A DNA stretch of 64,000 bases from Bradyrhizobium lablabi. Lineage in GTDB: Bacteria > Pseudomonadota > Alphaproteobacteria > Rhizobiales > Xanthobacteraceae. Positions within the stretch are counted from its first letter, which is position 1. Each line of letters opens with the position of its first letter. Shown piece by piece: positions 18,215 to 26,354 of the stretch. Where the stretch lies: the NCBI RefSeq assembly GCF_900141755.1, contig NZ_LT670844.1, positions 1 through 64,000 of the forward strand, written 5' to 3'. The position numbers were made by a program, and so were the translations under genes. Below the pieces are notes generated by a model. The model worked only from the letters and a program-made list of their open reading frames with translations, did no database searches and was not told where the DNA came from.

Positions 18215-18320
18215 TTGGCACCTTTGAGACATGCGGACAGTCGGTGGCGAGGTCTGTTCATGGGGGTAGAGCGGAAGTCGTCGGTACACGGTCAAACCGG
18301 TGCGATTGACCCTTCTCGGA
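18215..18320 (+). repeat. Dispersed repeat copy b (holds group II intron 1)
   Basis: Starts TTGGCACCTTTGAGACATGC, continues GGGGGTAGAGCGGAAG and GGTCAAACCGGTGCGATTGA and ends at CTCGGA (18320). The next expected repeat bases CATC are found only after the intron, at 18990-18993. Confidence 0.8.
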
Positions 18321-18989
18321 GTGCGCCAGGAAAGCTGGCAAAGAATAGGAGGTGAAAGTCCCCCATGGGGTAAGGACTAGCCATCCGCCCCGACCCCGAG
18401 TGATGCGCGGCGTCCCGCGAGGGCCGACGTGAAGCGTTCACAGGGGAGACCACGGGCCAAGTATTGAGCTGCGAAACGGGTCTAATTCCGAGGTGCCGAT
18501 CTTATTCTGAGAAAGAGAAGGCAACATCGTCCCATAGCGAATGGCTTGCATGGGAAGAACCTCGCGCAGTCGGAGACCTTGTGCACGTGGAGAAGTTCTT
18601 TGCACGGAACCTGGGAGGTCTCATCCATGCCCGGACTCGTGTGCCGGGCCGGCTCGGGAAGGCGACAAGCCGCACGCCGAGCATGTACGTGGATGAGAAG
18701 TCGGATGAGGCCATAGTACCTGCGAAGCGACTGAACAAGGGGAGGCAACTCTCGGCGGAAGTCGTGGAGGGAAGGGCCTCACCCAAGGGGAACAGCCGTT
18801 AGGCGGCCGCGGTTCGGACACTGAGCCGAAATGCCGCGTCGATCCGAATGATGGCTGCGCGTCGGGCGACGAGCGTGACTAAATCGTTCATCGCACGACG
18901 CCAGAACCCGAGGGAGGAGCCCGGTGCGTTAGCAGCGCACGCCGGGATCTGTGCGGGGGGCGAGGAGAAATCCTCGTCCCTACCGCGAC
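18321..18989 (+). mobile_element. Group II intron lacking its reverse transcriptase gene
   Basis: Starts with the canonical GTGCG (18321). The 5' part has the domain I-type run AAAGAATAGGAGGTGAAAGT and continues into the usual leader region. Domain V is recognisable at 18917-18949 (GAGCCCGG...CCGGGATC) and domain VI follows as a GAAA-capped stem with a bulged A at 18982, eight bases from the 3' end AC at 18989. The normal reverse transcriptase/maturase frame of over 400 codons is missing: after GNSR-stop only about 100 bases precede the 3' domains. The 112-codon frame at 18464-18802 is intron RNA sequence, not a likely protein. Boundaries are confirmed by the flanking repeat. Confidence 0.85.
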
Positions 18990-19128
18990 CATCAGCGACC
19001 TCCAAAGTTCCTTCGATCTAGCCGCGACGTCTTCAAAGTGACCAGATTAGGTCGCCACAATTGCCCGCGTTCTAATCGTTGGAGTGGGGCATACCTTGTC
19101 TGCCGAGCGCCAAAGGGAGTGAAATCAG

Positions 19129-19734
19129 ATGCTCATGTCTCGAGCTCTTTGGGTACCGATTGCAGCCGCAACGGTTCTTGTTGGTGTGCTGCTTTCCGCG
19201 CCAGCCTTCGCGCAGGCGCATATCCGCGGCACGCTGACCGCCGCGAAGGACGGAACGATCAGCGTTCAAACCGCCAAGGGCGAAACTGTATCGATCAAAC
19301 TCGCCAACGACGCTGGCCTTTTTCTGGTGACGAAGGCCGACATGAGCGCCATCCAGTCTGGCAAGTTCGTCGGCATCACGTCTTTCGAGCAGGACGGCAA
19401 GCGCGTCGCACGCGAGGTTCATGTGTTTGATGAGTCTTTGCGCGGTCTGGCCGAGGGGCACTATCCATGGGATCTTGAATCCAAGCCGAACATGATGACC
19501 AACGCCAATATCTCTAAGGTCGAGGAGGTCGGAACGGACCGCGTGCTCATGCTTAACTATAAAGGCGGAGAACAGACGATCACGATCCCAACGAGCGCGA
19601 CGGTTGTCGCCTTTGACAAGGCACCGGCCGACCAGCTCGCAGTTGGGCGCAAGGTCTTCATCGTTATGAAGAAGGACGGCTCGGAAGCCGCCGCGGTCGT
19701 GATCGGCGCTGAGGGCGTGAAGCCGCCGATGTGA
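19129..19734 (+). CDS. Secreted beta-rich hypothetical protein
   Basis: 201 residues. Residues 1-29 are a signal peptide ending SAPAFA. The mature part looks like two OB-like beta modules (RGTLTAAKDGTISVQTAKGE and KVFIVMKKDGSEAAAVVIGA) separated by a loop with HYPWDLESKPNMMTNANI. It resembles DUF5666-type periplasmic proteins; binding partner unknown. GGGAG lies 9 bases before the ATG at 19129. The gene stands alone between repeat copies b and c. Confidence 0.65.
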   Translation: MLMSRALWVPIAAATVLVGVLLSAPAFAQAHIRGTLTAAKDGTISVQTAKGETVSIKLANDAGLFLVTKADMSAIQSGKFVGITSFEQDGKRVAREVHVFDESLRGLAEGHYPWDLESKPNMMTNANISKVEEVGTDRVLMLNYKGGEQTITIPTSATVVAFDKAPADQLAVGRKVFIVMKKDGSEAAAVVIGAEGVKPPM

Positions 19735-19862
19735 CGACGCGATAGACTCGGCGAGGCGATCGGCCCCACGGCCGATTGATCTATCGGCACACGGCGCTGG
19801 TCCACGCGACTTACTCGATCAATGTCGTGTTTCTGGCGATCACGAAAGCCGCCAGTCCGTTA

Positions 19863-19975
19863 TTGGCACGAAACGGACGTGCCGATCCTTCTGACGAAGG
19901 TCGGTTATGAGGGGTAAAGCGGAAGTGGCTCGGACATCGTCAAACCGACGCGATTTGACCCGTTGCGGACATTGA
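19863..19975 (+). repeat. Dispersed repeat copy c
   Basis: Second subtype of the repeat: TTGGCACGAAACGGACGTGC, then GGGGTAAAGCGGAAG, GTCAAACCGACGCGATTTGA and the tail GCGGACATTGACC. Full length and uninterrupted, so it serves as reference for the interrupted copies. Confidence 0.8.
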
Positions 19976-20111
19976 CCTGCTTATAAGACAACATCGCTGT
20001 TACACTAAATCTCGTTTTTCTGAATACCTTTCCAGGAATGTTTGAAGCAAGCCGGAGTTAACACGTTCGGCTGGATTGGGAGCTCGAAGGCGTAGCATGC
20101 AGGAGGTTCCT

Positions 20112-20726
20112 ATGACCAACTTGATGATCAGGATTGTGACGCTGGCAACGTGTTCGATTGCGCTGATCGCTGCGTTCTCGGTCACTCCGGTTGTTGCGGC
20201 CGGGGGCAGCGATCTAGGTGGCGGTGAGGCAAACTATAGCGGGATGGACCAACGCTCCGCTTATCCGCCTTCGTCATACCCGAAGCGGTCGGGCACCAAG
20301 GCCACTCACGCCCCCAAGGCCAAGAAAGCCAAGCAGTCCCTTTTCGACGACCCCGCCTTCGCTCATGGGTACCGCGCTGCCCACGCGACGATCTATGACC
20401 GCAACGATTATGCTGGCGCGATTGAGCAGCTAAAGGCGCTCGGCCATGACGACAACGCAGATGTCGCCAATCTGATCGGCTACTCCTATCGCAAGCTCGG
20501 CGACTACAAGCTTTCGCAAGTCTGGTACGAGCGCGCCCTGAAAGCAGATCCGAACCATGTGCTGACCTGGCAATATTACGGTCTGTGGCAGATCGAGCAG
20601 GGCAACCGCGATCAAGCGCAATATCATTTGAGTCGGATCGCGGCGATTTGCGGGACGGGCTGCGAGGAGTATCGGTCGTTGGCCGCCGCGCTAGAGAAAC
20701 CGGCCGGCACTGGCCTGATTTATTAG
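20112..20726 (+). CDS. Secreted TPR-repeat protein
   Basis: 204 residues with a signal peptide (residues 1-31, hydrophobic core LATCSIALIAAFSV) and a low-complexity Lys/Ala/Pro linker (about 55-80). Residues 90-185 hold two to three TPR helices pairs: NDYAGAIEQLKALG, NLIGYSYRKLGDYKLSQVWY and TWQYYGLWQIEQGNRDQAQY. Expected to act as a periplasmic protein-interaction scaffold. The start at 20112 has AGGAGG at 6 bases; upstream in-frame ATGs at 20076 and 20097 lack sites. Confidence 0.75.
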   Translation: MTNLMIRIVTLATCSIALIAAFSVTPVVAAGGSDLGGGEANYSGMDQRSAYPPSSYPKRSGTKATHAPKAKKAKQSLFDDPAFAHGYRAAHATIYDRNDYAGAIEQLKALGHDDNADVANLIGYSYRKLGDYKLSQVWYERALKADPNHVLTWQYYGLWQIEQGNRDQAQYHLSRIAAICGTGCEEYRSLAAALEKPAGTGLIY

Positions 20727-20781
20727 GACGCTTTGCAGCGGCGGTCGGCGCTAACGCGATGGTTGAGGCCATGTCTGTTCA

Positions 20782-20850
20782 TGGCACGAAACGGACATGC
20801 CGATGCAGTCGCCGGATGTCCGCTGTTGAGGGATGAACGGACCTAGCTAG
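20782..20850 (+). repeat. Dispersed repeat copy d (short form)
   Basis: TGGCACGAAACGGACATGCC, then GATGTCCGCTGTTGAGGG and GAACGGACC. It lacks the GGTCAAACC...TTGACCC half, as do copies f and i, so it defines a short subtype. Confidence 0.6.
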
Positions 20851-20940
20851 GACACCGCATCCCCCACGCGGTAATGGCCGCAAACGCTAATTCCGTAAAT
20901 GGCCGCAGCGCAACCCTTAAGGGGTAACGTTAAACCGCTT

Positions 20941-21188
20941 ATGCAATTGCGTCCTTTCGTTGCACTGCTATCGTCGATAGATGATCGACAGATTGCTTAT
21001 GATGTGTATCGGGGGACTGCTGATCGAACCTTACGCTTGGCGACTATGCCCGGCGCCGGGCTGCCGCCTCGTTTGAAGCGCAAAGACTGGATGCTATGCC
21101 CGCGGGAAAATCTCCTGTTCATTCAGACGCGGCTCGCGACGTTGCCCTTCAAGGTTATTGCTATTTCCAACTCGTAAATGATGAATAA
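20941..21188 (+). pseudogene. Frameshifted small gene upstream of an XRE regulator
   Basis: One frame reads YDVYRGTADRTLRLATMPGA through KRKDWMLCPRE, and a second frame, starting near 21104, reads GKSPVHSDAARDVALQGYCY and FQLVNDE to a stop at 21186-21188. Joined, they give one small orphan protein of a type I recall from Bradyrhizobium (DVYRGTA...SPVHSDAARDIA.GYCYFQLV). The join lies at CCGCGGGAAAATC, where one extra G would restore the frame. Either a real one-base deletion or a sequence error. Its end overlaps the regulator gene start, so the two were probably co-transcribed. Confidence 0.5.
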
Positions 21189-21453
21189 GGCTGTGAAACG
21201 AGCAAAACCGAAAAAGTTCGCGCCTAGAAGCTCAAGCGCTGTCGACAAATACATCGGCGCACGAATGCGCGGGAGAAGGCTCGCACTCAGCATCAGCCAA
21301 GAGCAGCTTGGCAGAAAGCTGGGTGTTTCATTTCAACAAATTCAGAAATACGAAAGTGGTAAGAACCGCGTCAGCGCGGCGCGTCTTTTCGAGATATGCA
21401 AAGCGTTGAATGTCCCGCTGTCGTCGATGTTTGAACACGACCCCCTTGACTGA
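21178..21453 (+). CDS. XRE-family helix-turn-helix regulator
   Basis: 91 residues. After a basic N-terminus (KRAKPKKF) a Cro/C1-type helix-turn-helix fills residues 22-85: GARMRGRRLALSISQEQLGR, KLGVSFQQIQKYESGKNRVS and ARLFEICKALNVPLSSMFE. It is the small single-domain type that often controls its own operon. Either of two adjacent ATGs (21178, 21181) could start it. It overlaps the frameshifted gene before it. Confidence 0.85.
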   Translation: MMNKAVKRAKPKKFAPRSSSAVDKYIGARMRGRRLALSISQEQLGRKLGVSFQQIQKYESGKNRVSAARLFEICKALNVPLSSMFEHDPLD

Positions 21454-21531
21454 TGGGCCTCTGTCCAAACGATCTTGCACGCGCCTGATCAGCTTTTTTA
21501 CCGTGTACGATCTTGAGGGTCGGCGTCAACC

Positions 21532-21858
21532 TTACTGACGCACGATGCTGACGCTTGTCGTACCACTTCCGATCATGTCGAGTTCGCGCGCCGCGGCGCG
21601 GCTCACATCAATGACGCGCCCGCGACCGTATGGCCCTCGGTCGATGATGCGAACCACGACGGTCCGGCCGTTGCGCATGTTTGTAACAAGGACCTTCGTC
21701 CCAAAAGGCAAGGTGCGATGAGCCGCAGTTAGCCCATTCGGACCAGACACTTCGCCGCTTGCGGTGCGACCCCCGCCATAGAAGGCCGCTATGCCTGTTT
21801 CAGCGTGAGCAACGCAAAGCGACAACACAAAAATCAGGACTGACAGCAAAGCTCTCAT
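21532..21858 (-). CDS. Short RlpA-like lytic transglycosylase domain protein
   Basis: 108 residues: a signal peptide (1-19, ending AHA) followed directly by a double-psi beta-barrel of the RlpA type: GIAAFYGGGRTASGEVSGPN, LTAAHRTLPFGTKVLVTN and VRIIDRGPYGRGRVIDVSRA. The Asp of DRGPY and the early Glu/His positions of active RlpA proteins are visible. It has no lipobox and no SPOR domain, so it is a minimal secreted version. A second, larger RlpA is at 44664-45617. Confidence 0.85.
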   Translation of the reverse strand: MRALLSVLIFVLSLCVAHAETGIAAFYGGGRTASGEVSGPNGLTAAHRTLPFGTKVLVTNMRNGRTVVVRIIDRGPYGRGRVIDVSRAAARELDMIGSGTTSVSIVRQ

Positions 21859-21968
21859 CGCCCATGAACGTCGGGCGGTCCGAATGGTTCCGTGCTGCCC
21901 GCCACTTTAGGCCCGGACTTGAGCGCCGAACGGGCGAGCGCTGGGGATGAAGCGCCACCTCGCAGTTG

Positions 21969-22163
21969 TCAGGTGCAGAGACACCTCCGGCGGAGGATAG
22001 AGAGGCTGTTCAACAACATCTTCATGTCGGCCATGTTGCGCGTCGGCTGACGGACATCGGGTAGCTGCTCTAGCGCGATCAACGCGGTGGCGAGAGCTTC
22101 GGCGATGATGAACTCATCACGGCCCGTCACCGATGCCAAACTGGTATTCCCTGAATTACTCAT
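21969..22163 (-). CDS. Small orphan protein, 64 residues
   Basis: The frame starts at an ATG with AGGGGAG eight bases upstream, a strong ribosome site. The protein is helical (EFIIAEALATALIALEQLPD, ADMKMLLNSL) without membrane segment. The EALATALIALEQLP core resembles short orphan proteins I associate with this genus. Function unknown. Confidence 0.55.
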   Translation of the reverse strand: MSNSGNTSLASVTGRDEFIIAEALATALIALEQLPDVRQPTRNMADMKMLLNSLSILRRRCLCT

Positions 22164-22755
22164 GGCACGCTCCCCTTGGCGTTCGCTCGGGAAGTCAAAA
22201 TTCCCGGCTTGAAAACTGCAAGCCCAAAAAGACTAGCGGCTTGCGGCGTTTCAAAGACTTCGGGAGCACCAACTGACGCGCGAGGAAGGTATTCTACCTT
22301 TGCACATGCTACCGAACGGCGCGCGACGGCGTGACGCTCATGGAGCGACCCGGCATTTTGCCTCAATCGCGTAAGTACCAGACACCAATGTCCGCTAGCA
22401 GGGGCAACCCGGAAAACATATGCTCGTATTGAGTTCTTCTCAGTTTGACCCAATTCGGACTCAGCAAGCAGGCGCATACCACGCAAAATAGACGAAGCCG
22501 CCAAGGCTCACATGGAAGAGCACGGCAAGAAGTAGTCGAGCTAAGGTTTGGTTTGGAGGCCACACTTGCGGCTTGTTCAAGGGAGGGAAAGCTCAACCGC
22601 GCGCCGATATTCCGCTCGATTAAGTTTCGGGAAGTGAGCAATATTGACCAGCGATTCCGGAACTCGGAAGAGCATTCTGGTTCCATCACCGCCCGCCCTC
22701 GGCTGTTACCGGTGACCGAGAGTTTTGCGCTCCCGCCCAACAATGGGGAAGCGTT
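22164..22755. other. Intergenic stretch with a degenerate repeat copy
   Basis: No frame here has a credible start and composition. The stretch includes a weak copy of the dispersed repeat (22389-22461), listed separately. Nothing else was recognised. Confidence 0.4.
22389..22461 (+). repeat. Degenerate dispersed repeat copy k
   Basis: Shows ATGTCCGCTAGCAGGGGCAA, CCCGGAA, and then CAGTTTGACCCAATTCGGAC, in the same order and spacing as in complete copies, but the 5' third (TTGGCAC...) is not recognisable. Confidence 0.4.
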
Positions 22756-22992
22756 ATGTCAAAGTATCAATTCACGCCTAGCCCGCAACTCACGCCGATT
22801 GAGCGCCCGCGCTGTCCGCACTGCACGTCGCGCATGATGCTCGCGAGCATCAGTCCGGGTCCCATCGGCTTTGAGCATCGCCTGTTCGAATGCCCTAGCT
22901 GCGACTCCGCAAAAAACGAAGTCGTTGCGAGCGACCCCATGAAATCGGCCTCCGCTGGATGGCTTACCGGGGAACTCAGGGCTCCGAACTAA
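22756..22992 (+). CDS. Zinc-ribbon miniprotein 1
   Basis: 78 residues with two CXXC knuckles, CPHCTSRM (about 20-27) and CPSCDSAKNE (about 47-56), that would hold one zinc ion. No other domain. The ATG follows GGGGAAG. It is 12 bases from a second zinc-ribbon gene, so the two are one transcript. Function unknown; short single-ribbon proteins of this shape are frequent orphans in Bradyrhizobium. Confidence 0.7.
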   Translation: MSKYQFTPSPQLTPIERPRCPHCTSRMMLASISPGPIGFEHRLFECPSCDSAKNEVVASDPMKSASAGWLTGELRAPN

Positions 22993-23004
22993 GGGGAGCA
23001 ACAC

Positions 23005-23190
23005 ATGCTCGACAAACAAAACCAAGGTCCACAATGCTGGGCTTGCGGTTCTCCAATGAAACTCACTGCAATTGAGCCAAGCAACACGGGTCAAGATTTG
23101 CGGACCTACGGGTGCCCTCAATGCGACAGGAGCGAACGGCACATCATCGACAGTGCCGTGACTGAGGCTTGGCTAGCGCCAAAGAAGTAA
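23005..23190 (+). CDS. Zinc-ribbon miniprotein 2
   Basis: 61 residues with CWACGSPM (11-18) and CPQCDRSERH (37-46), the same two-knuckle layout as the preceding gene, including the shared motif of a short turn then T-x-I between them. AAGGGGAG stands 6 bases before the ATG. Probably a diverged tandem duplicate of the upstream gene. Confidence 0.7.
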   Translation: MLDKQNQGPQCWACGSPMKLTAIEPSNTGQDLRTYGCPQCDRSERHIIDSAVTEAWLAPKK

Positions 23191-23215
23191 GACCGCCTGC
23201 AATACGAGCGGAGCG

Positions 23216-23380
23216 ATGGAGCAATCGTATTTTAGAGAACAGGCCGACAGATGCCGCCGCCTCGCGCGCGACAGCACCGATCCTGTTTTGAAGGTGAGCC
23301 CATGCAGGCAAGCCGACGAATACCAATTGCGCGCGGACGAAATTGAGAATGACGAGATTTCGGCCAGCGCAGGCCGGTAG
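23216..23380 (+). CDS. Small orphan protein, 54 residues
   Basis: Starts MEQSYFREQADRCRRLARDS and continues through ADEYQLRADEIEND to a stop at 23378-23380. It is all-helical and charged, and resembles a family of 50-70-residue orphans (MxxxYYREQAxRxRRLA...AxEYxxLAD) that also includes the genes at 36175 and 37216. GAGCGG precedes the ATG at short distance. Its position 25 bases after the zinc-ribbon pair suggests a shared transcript. Function unknown. Confidence 0.55.
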   Translation: MEQSYFREQADRCRRLARDSTDPVLKVSPCRQADEYQLRADEIENDEISASAGR

Positions 23381-23767
23381 TGCAGGCGCGCGGCGGCTTT
23401 TGCTTGTGGCGCGGAACGTTTGGGCCGCTCGCCAGTTTATGATGGCGGCGGCGGAACTGGGAAACCGGCAGTCGCGTACGAAGCCGCACGGAGTCATGCC
23501 CGGGCGGCTTTTTGCGCGCCTGGCGGCTCCGGACCTTCAACGACCCGAACCAGTCATGATTTCGCCGTCGGCTAGTCCGAGCTCCGCGCATTTGCGCGCG
23601 ACATCATCGACGCTGACCTCCCCAACTTGTTGTGCCCGAACCATCCCGCGCCCTAACAAGGCCAATGGACCCGTGTACTCATCTTCGGGACGAGCCCGGA
23701 TCGGCTAAAGCGGGTATGATCGTCACACCCGAAGGGACGACACGATCCCATTCGGAGGGAAAACCCA
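23381..23767. other. Gene-poor stretch with a decayed coding fragment
   Basis: At 23580-23614 the minus strand reads SVDDVARKCAELGLADGE, and a near-identical 35-base segment recurs at 41148-41182. Both look like scraps of the same small orphan gene. No complete gene is seen. Confidence 0.4.
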
Positions 23768-24928
23768 ATGGTTGCCGCGGCACCCCCACCGGAGCGTCCC
23801 TCTTTGGCGCCCGTCTCGGACGATCACCCGACAGAGGCACATGCTGCGGCGACGGAGGCCGCCGACGAGACGGAGATGCCGCTGCCGTCCGATCCGCGGA
23901 CGTTCTTTCTCGGTGGTTTATTCGCGTTGGGTGCCTTGGCGGCGCTCTACGTTGCAAGCTCGGTCATCCTTCCCGTCGTGCTCGCTTTGGTGTTGAATCT
24001 CCTTCTTCAACCCGCTGTCCGTCTGTTGGGGGGTGTGCGTGTGCCTCGCGCTGTCGGAGCGCTCTTGACCGTCTTCCTGGTCATTGGAGCACTTGTAGGT
24101 CTCGTGGCGGCATTATCGGTACCGGCCGCGACCTGGGCTGAGCGGCTGCCCGAGGGCATCCCGCGCCTGGAGGCGCACCTCGATGTTATAAAAGGGCCAA
24201 TCCAAGCTTTGCAAAAGATAATCCAACAGGCCGAGCAGGCTGCAGACGCTCCCCCTGGCCGTGGTTCTATCGTTTCGGTTCGCCGCGATCTTGGCATAAC
24301 GGGCGCACTTTTCGCAGGGACACGCTCCGTACTCGATGGCCTGTTTACGACTGTCTTGGTGCTCTACTTTCTTTTGGTGGCCGGCAACATATTCCTTCGA
24401 CGCATCGTTGAAATCCTGCCGACGTTCAGCAACAAGCGGCAAGCCGTCGATATCTCTCAGCAGATCCAAGAGGACATATCCGCCTATCTGGTGACGATTA
24501 CGGCCATGAATGCCGCGGTGGGTGTCACAACGGCGGCTGCGATGTACTTTTGCGGCCTGGGAGACCCCTTGTTGTGGGGCGTCACAGCTTTCCTGCTCAA
24601 CTACATTCCAATTATAGGGCCGTTATTCGGGGTCTGCATCTTCGTGCTCGTCGGAATGCTGAGCTTCGAAAGCTTATGGTTGGCCTTGCTGCCGCCGGCC
24701 ATTTACCTTGGAATTCACCTGGTGGAGGGCGAAACACTGACGCCCATGTTGCTTGCGCGGCGCTTCACGCTAAATCCGGTGTTGATCATCCTGTCGCTGG
24801 TGTTCTGGTTCTGGATGTGGGGCGTGCTTGGGGCGATCTTGGCCGTTCCCATGCTGGCCATCCTGAAGATCATTTCTGATAGGTTGCGCCCGTTAAAGGC
24901 CCTGGGACACTTCCTCGAAGGGGAATAG
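23768..24928 (+). CDS. AI-2E family transporter (PerM/YdiK-like)
   Basis: 386 residues. A hydrophilic N-terminus (1-42) precedes membrane segments at about 45-80, 95-120, then a soluble domain (125-175), and five further segments (from 190). The family signature is visible in LLNYIPIIGPLFGV and in LEGETLTPMLLARRFTLNPV, with the usual WGVLGAILAVPMLAILKII end. Members export small molecules (autoinducer-2, others) or ions; the substrate here is unknown. GGAGGG lies 8 bases before the ATG. Confidence 0.88.
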   Translation: MVAAAPPPERPSLAPVSDDHPTEAHAAATEAADETEMPLPSDPRTFFLGGLFALGALAALYVASSVILPVVLALVLNLLLQPAVRLLGGVRVPRAVGALLTVFLVIGALVGLVAALSVPAATWAERLPEGIPRLEAHLDVIKGPIQALQKIIQQAEQAADAPPGRGSIVSVRRDLGITGALFAGTRSVLDGLFTTVLVLYFLLVAGNIFLRRIVEILPTFSNKRQAVDISQQIQEDISAYLVTITAMNAAVGVTTAAAMYFCGLGDPLLWGVTAFLLNYIPIIGPLFGVCIFVLVGMLSFESLWLALLPPAIYLGIHLVEGETLTPMLLARRFTLNPVLIILSLVFWFWMWGVLGAILAVPMLAILKIISDRLRPLKALGHFLEGE

Positions 24929-24967
24929 ACCTCCTGTCTGCTGCGCCGCATGAGTCTGCTCATGGCA

Positions 24968-25042
24968 GATAGTGTTGCAAAAGCCTTTTTCCTTTGGCGG
25001 AAAATCAGCCGCAGGGCTTTCTGGGACTTTTGCAACACTATC
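24968..25042. repeat. MITE-like 75-bp element
   Basis: A perfect 16-bp inverted repeat, GATAGTGTTGCAAAAG at 24968-24983 and its complement at 25027-25042, encloses 43 bases with no gene. The termini look like insertion-sequence ends, so it is probably a non-autonomous derivative or a fusion of two solo ends. It abuts the first base of dispersed repeat copy e. Confidence 0.65.
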
Positions 25043-25150
25043 GGCACTTTTGAGACGTGCCGACGCACGCTCAGAATGTCTGCTTATCGGGGTCGACCGG
25101 AAGTGACCGGCACATGGTCAGAACGACGCTCTTGACCCACACCGGACATC
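25043..25150 (+). repeat. Dispersed repeat copy e
   Basis: GGCACTTTTGAGACGTGCCG, then AATGTCTGCTTATCGGGG, CCGGAAGTGACCGGCACA, CTCTTGACCCACACCGGACA. Full length; its left end is fused to the MITE-like hairpin. Confidence 0.75.
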
Positions 25151-25227
25151 GTGCCTGACCATAAGTTGGGCCAATTTCTCACTCGTTACCCCTCGCAAAG
25201 TGCTAGGCTTCAAGGACCAAGGGGAAG

Positions 25228-26208
25228 ATGAAACGACGCGCGTTCATTGCGCTTCTTGGGATCGCCGCTGCATCGCCGCGCGCCGCACGAGCGCAGCAAC
25301 CGACATTACCAGTGGTCGGTTTGCTCGGCGCGGGGTCGCCGCAGTCCGATGCTTTTCGTGTGGCCGCAGTTCGACAGGGCCTTGCCGAAGCCGGTTACAT
25401 GGAAGGACGGAACGTCGCGTTCGAGTATCGCTGGGCAGAGAATCATAACGAGCGGCTGCCGGCGCTCGCGGCCGAGCTGGTTCGTCGCGAGGTCGCCCTG
25501 ATCCTCGCGATAGGCGGCGTCACTTCGGCCGTGGCCGCCAAGTCGGCAACCTCAACCATCCCGATCGTCTTTGAAATGGGTGGCGATCCGATCAAGTTGG
25601 GACTTGTCTCCAGTCTCAACCGGCCTGGCGGCAACCTCACTGGCGTGACCTTCTTGATTAGTACGTTGGTTCCGAAACAGTTTGAGATCCTGCACGAGAT
25701 GGTTCCGAAGGCAGCGTTGATCGGCTTCCTCGTGAACCCGACCATTGCGGATGCCGAAACCAACACGAAAAATGCGTTCGTAGCGGCGGAGTCTGTTGGG
25801 CAGAAACTACTAGTCGTAGAGGCCGGCACAGACAGCGAGCTGGAGGCAGCCTTTGCCACGCTGGTTCAACAGCGTGCGGACGCACTCGTGGTCCTCGTTG
25901 AACCTTTCTTCATCAGCCGGCGCGCCAAGCTTGTTGAACTGGCAGCACGTCAAAAATTGCCAGCGATCTATACCCTTCGCGAGTTTGCGATTGCCGGCGG
26001 CTTGATGAGCTATGGCACTAGCGTCACTGAAGCGCTTCGCCTAGGTGGCCGCTATGCGGGTCGGATTCTCAACGGCGAAAAACCTGCCGATCTGCCGGTC
26101 CAGCAGTCCACGAAAGTCGAGCTGATTCTCAATCTTAAGACCGCCAAGACGCTCGGCCTTACCGTTCCGTTGCCGTTGCTTGGACGCGCTGACGAGGTGA
26201 TCGAGTGA
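25228..26208 (+). CDS. ABC-type substrate-binding protein (ABC_sub_bind family)
   Basis: 326 residues with a signal peptide (MKRRAFIALLGIAAA, cleavage near ARA) and the two-lobed periplasmic fold of the TrpX/YtrX-like ABC substrate-binding family: LPVVGLLGAGSPQSDAFRVA, GRNVAFEYRWAENHNERLP, GGDPIKLGLVSSLNRPGGN and LTGVTF. Such proteins are numerous and mostly orphan in Bradyrhizobium; the ligand is unknown and no permease or ATPase gene is adjacent. GGGGAAG precedes the ATG. Confidence 0.88.
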   Translation: MKRRAFIALLGIAAASPRAARAQQPTLPVVGLLGAGSPQSDAFRVAAVRQGLAEAGYMEGRNVAFEYRWAENHNERLPALAAELVRREVALILAIGGVTSAVAAKSATSTIPIVFEMGGDPIKLGLVSSLNRPGGNLTGVTFLISTLVPKQFEILHEMVPKAALIGFLVNPTIADAETNTKNAFVAAESVGQKLLVVEAGTDSELEAAFATLVQQRADALVVLVEPFFISRRAKLVELAARQKLPAIYTLREFAIAGGLMSYGTSVTEALRLGGRYAGRILNGEKPADLPVQQSTKVELILNLKTAKTLGLTVPLPLLGRADEVIE

Positions 26209-26226
26209 ACGTAAGAATGTCGCCTG

Positions 26227-26292
26227 TTGGCACCAAACGGACTTACGGCTGTAGTCCCCGCATGTCCGCTATTAGGGGAACGGACCTAACTC
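26227..26292 (+). repeat. Dispersed repeat copy f (short form)
   Basis: TTGGCACCAAACGGACTTAC, then GCATGTCCGCTATTAGGGGA and CGGACCTAAC. Same short layout as copies d and i. Confidence 0.6.
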
Positions 26293-26354
26293 AGACCGTC
26301 CCGAGGTCCGAGTTTGGTAGAGTCATACGTTAATGCCGGCAAATCGATCATCGA

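Noticed and set aside
18464..18802. 112-codon plus-strand frame taken as a protein
   Set aside because: It lies in the group II intron ribozyme/leader region; the same translated string is known as spurious ORF upstream of intron reverse transcriptases.
22160..22504. 114-codon minus-strand frame
   Set aside because: No ribosome site at its start, overlaps a degenerate repeat copy and has shadow-like composition.
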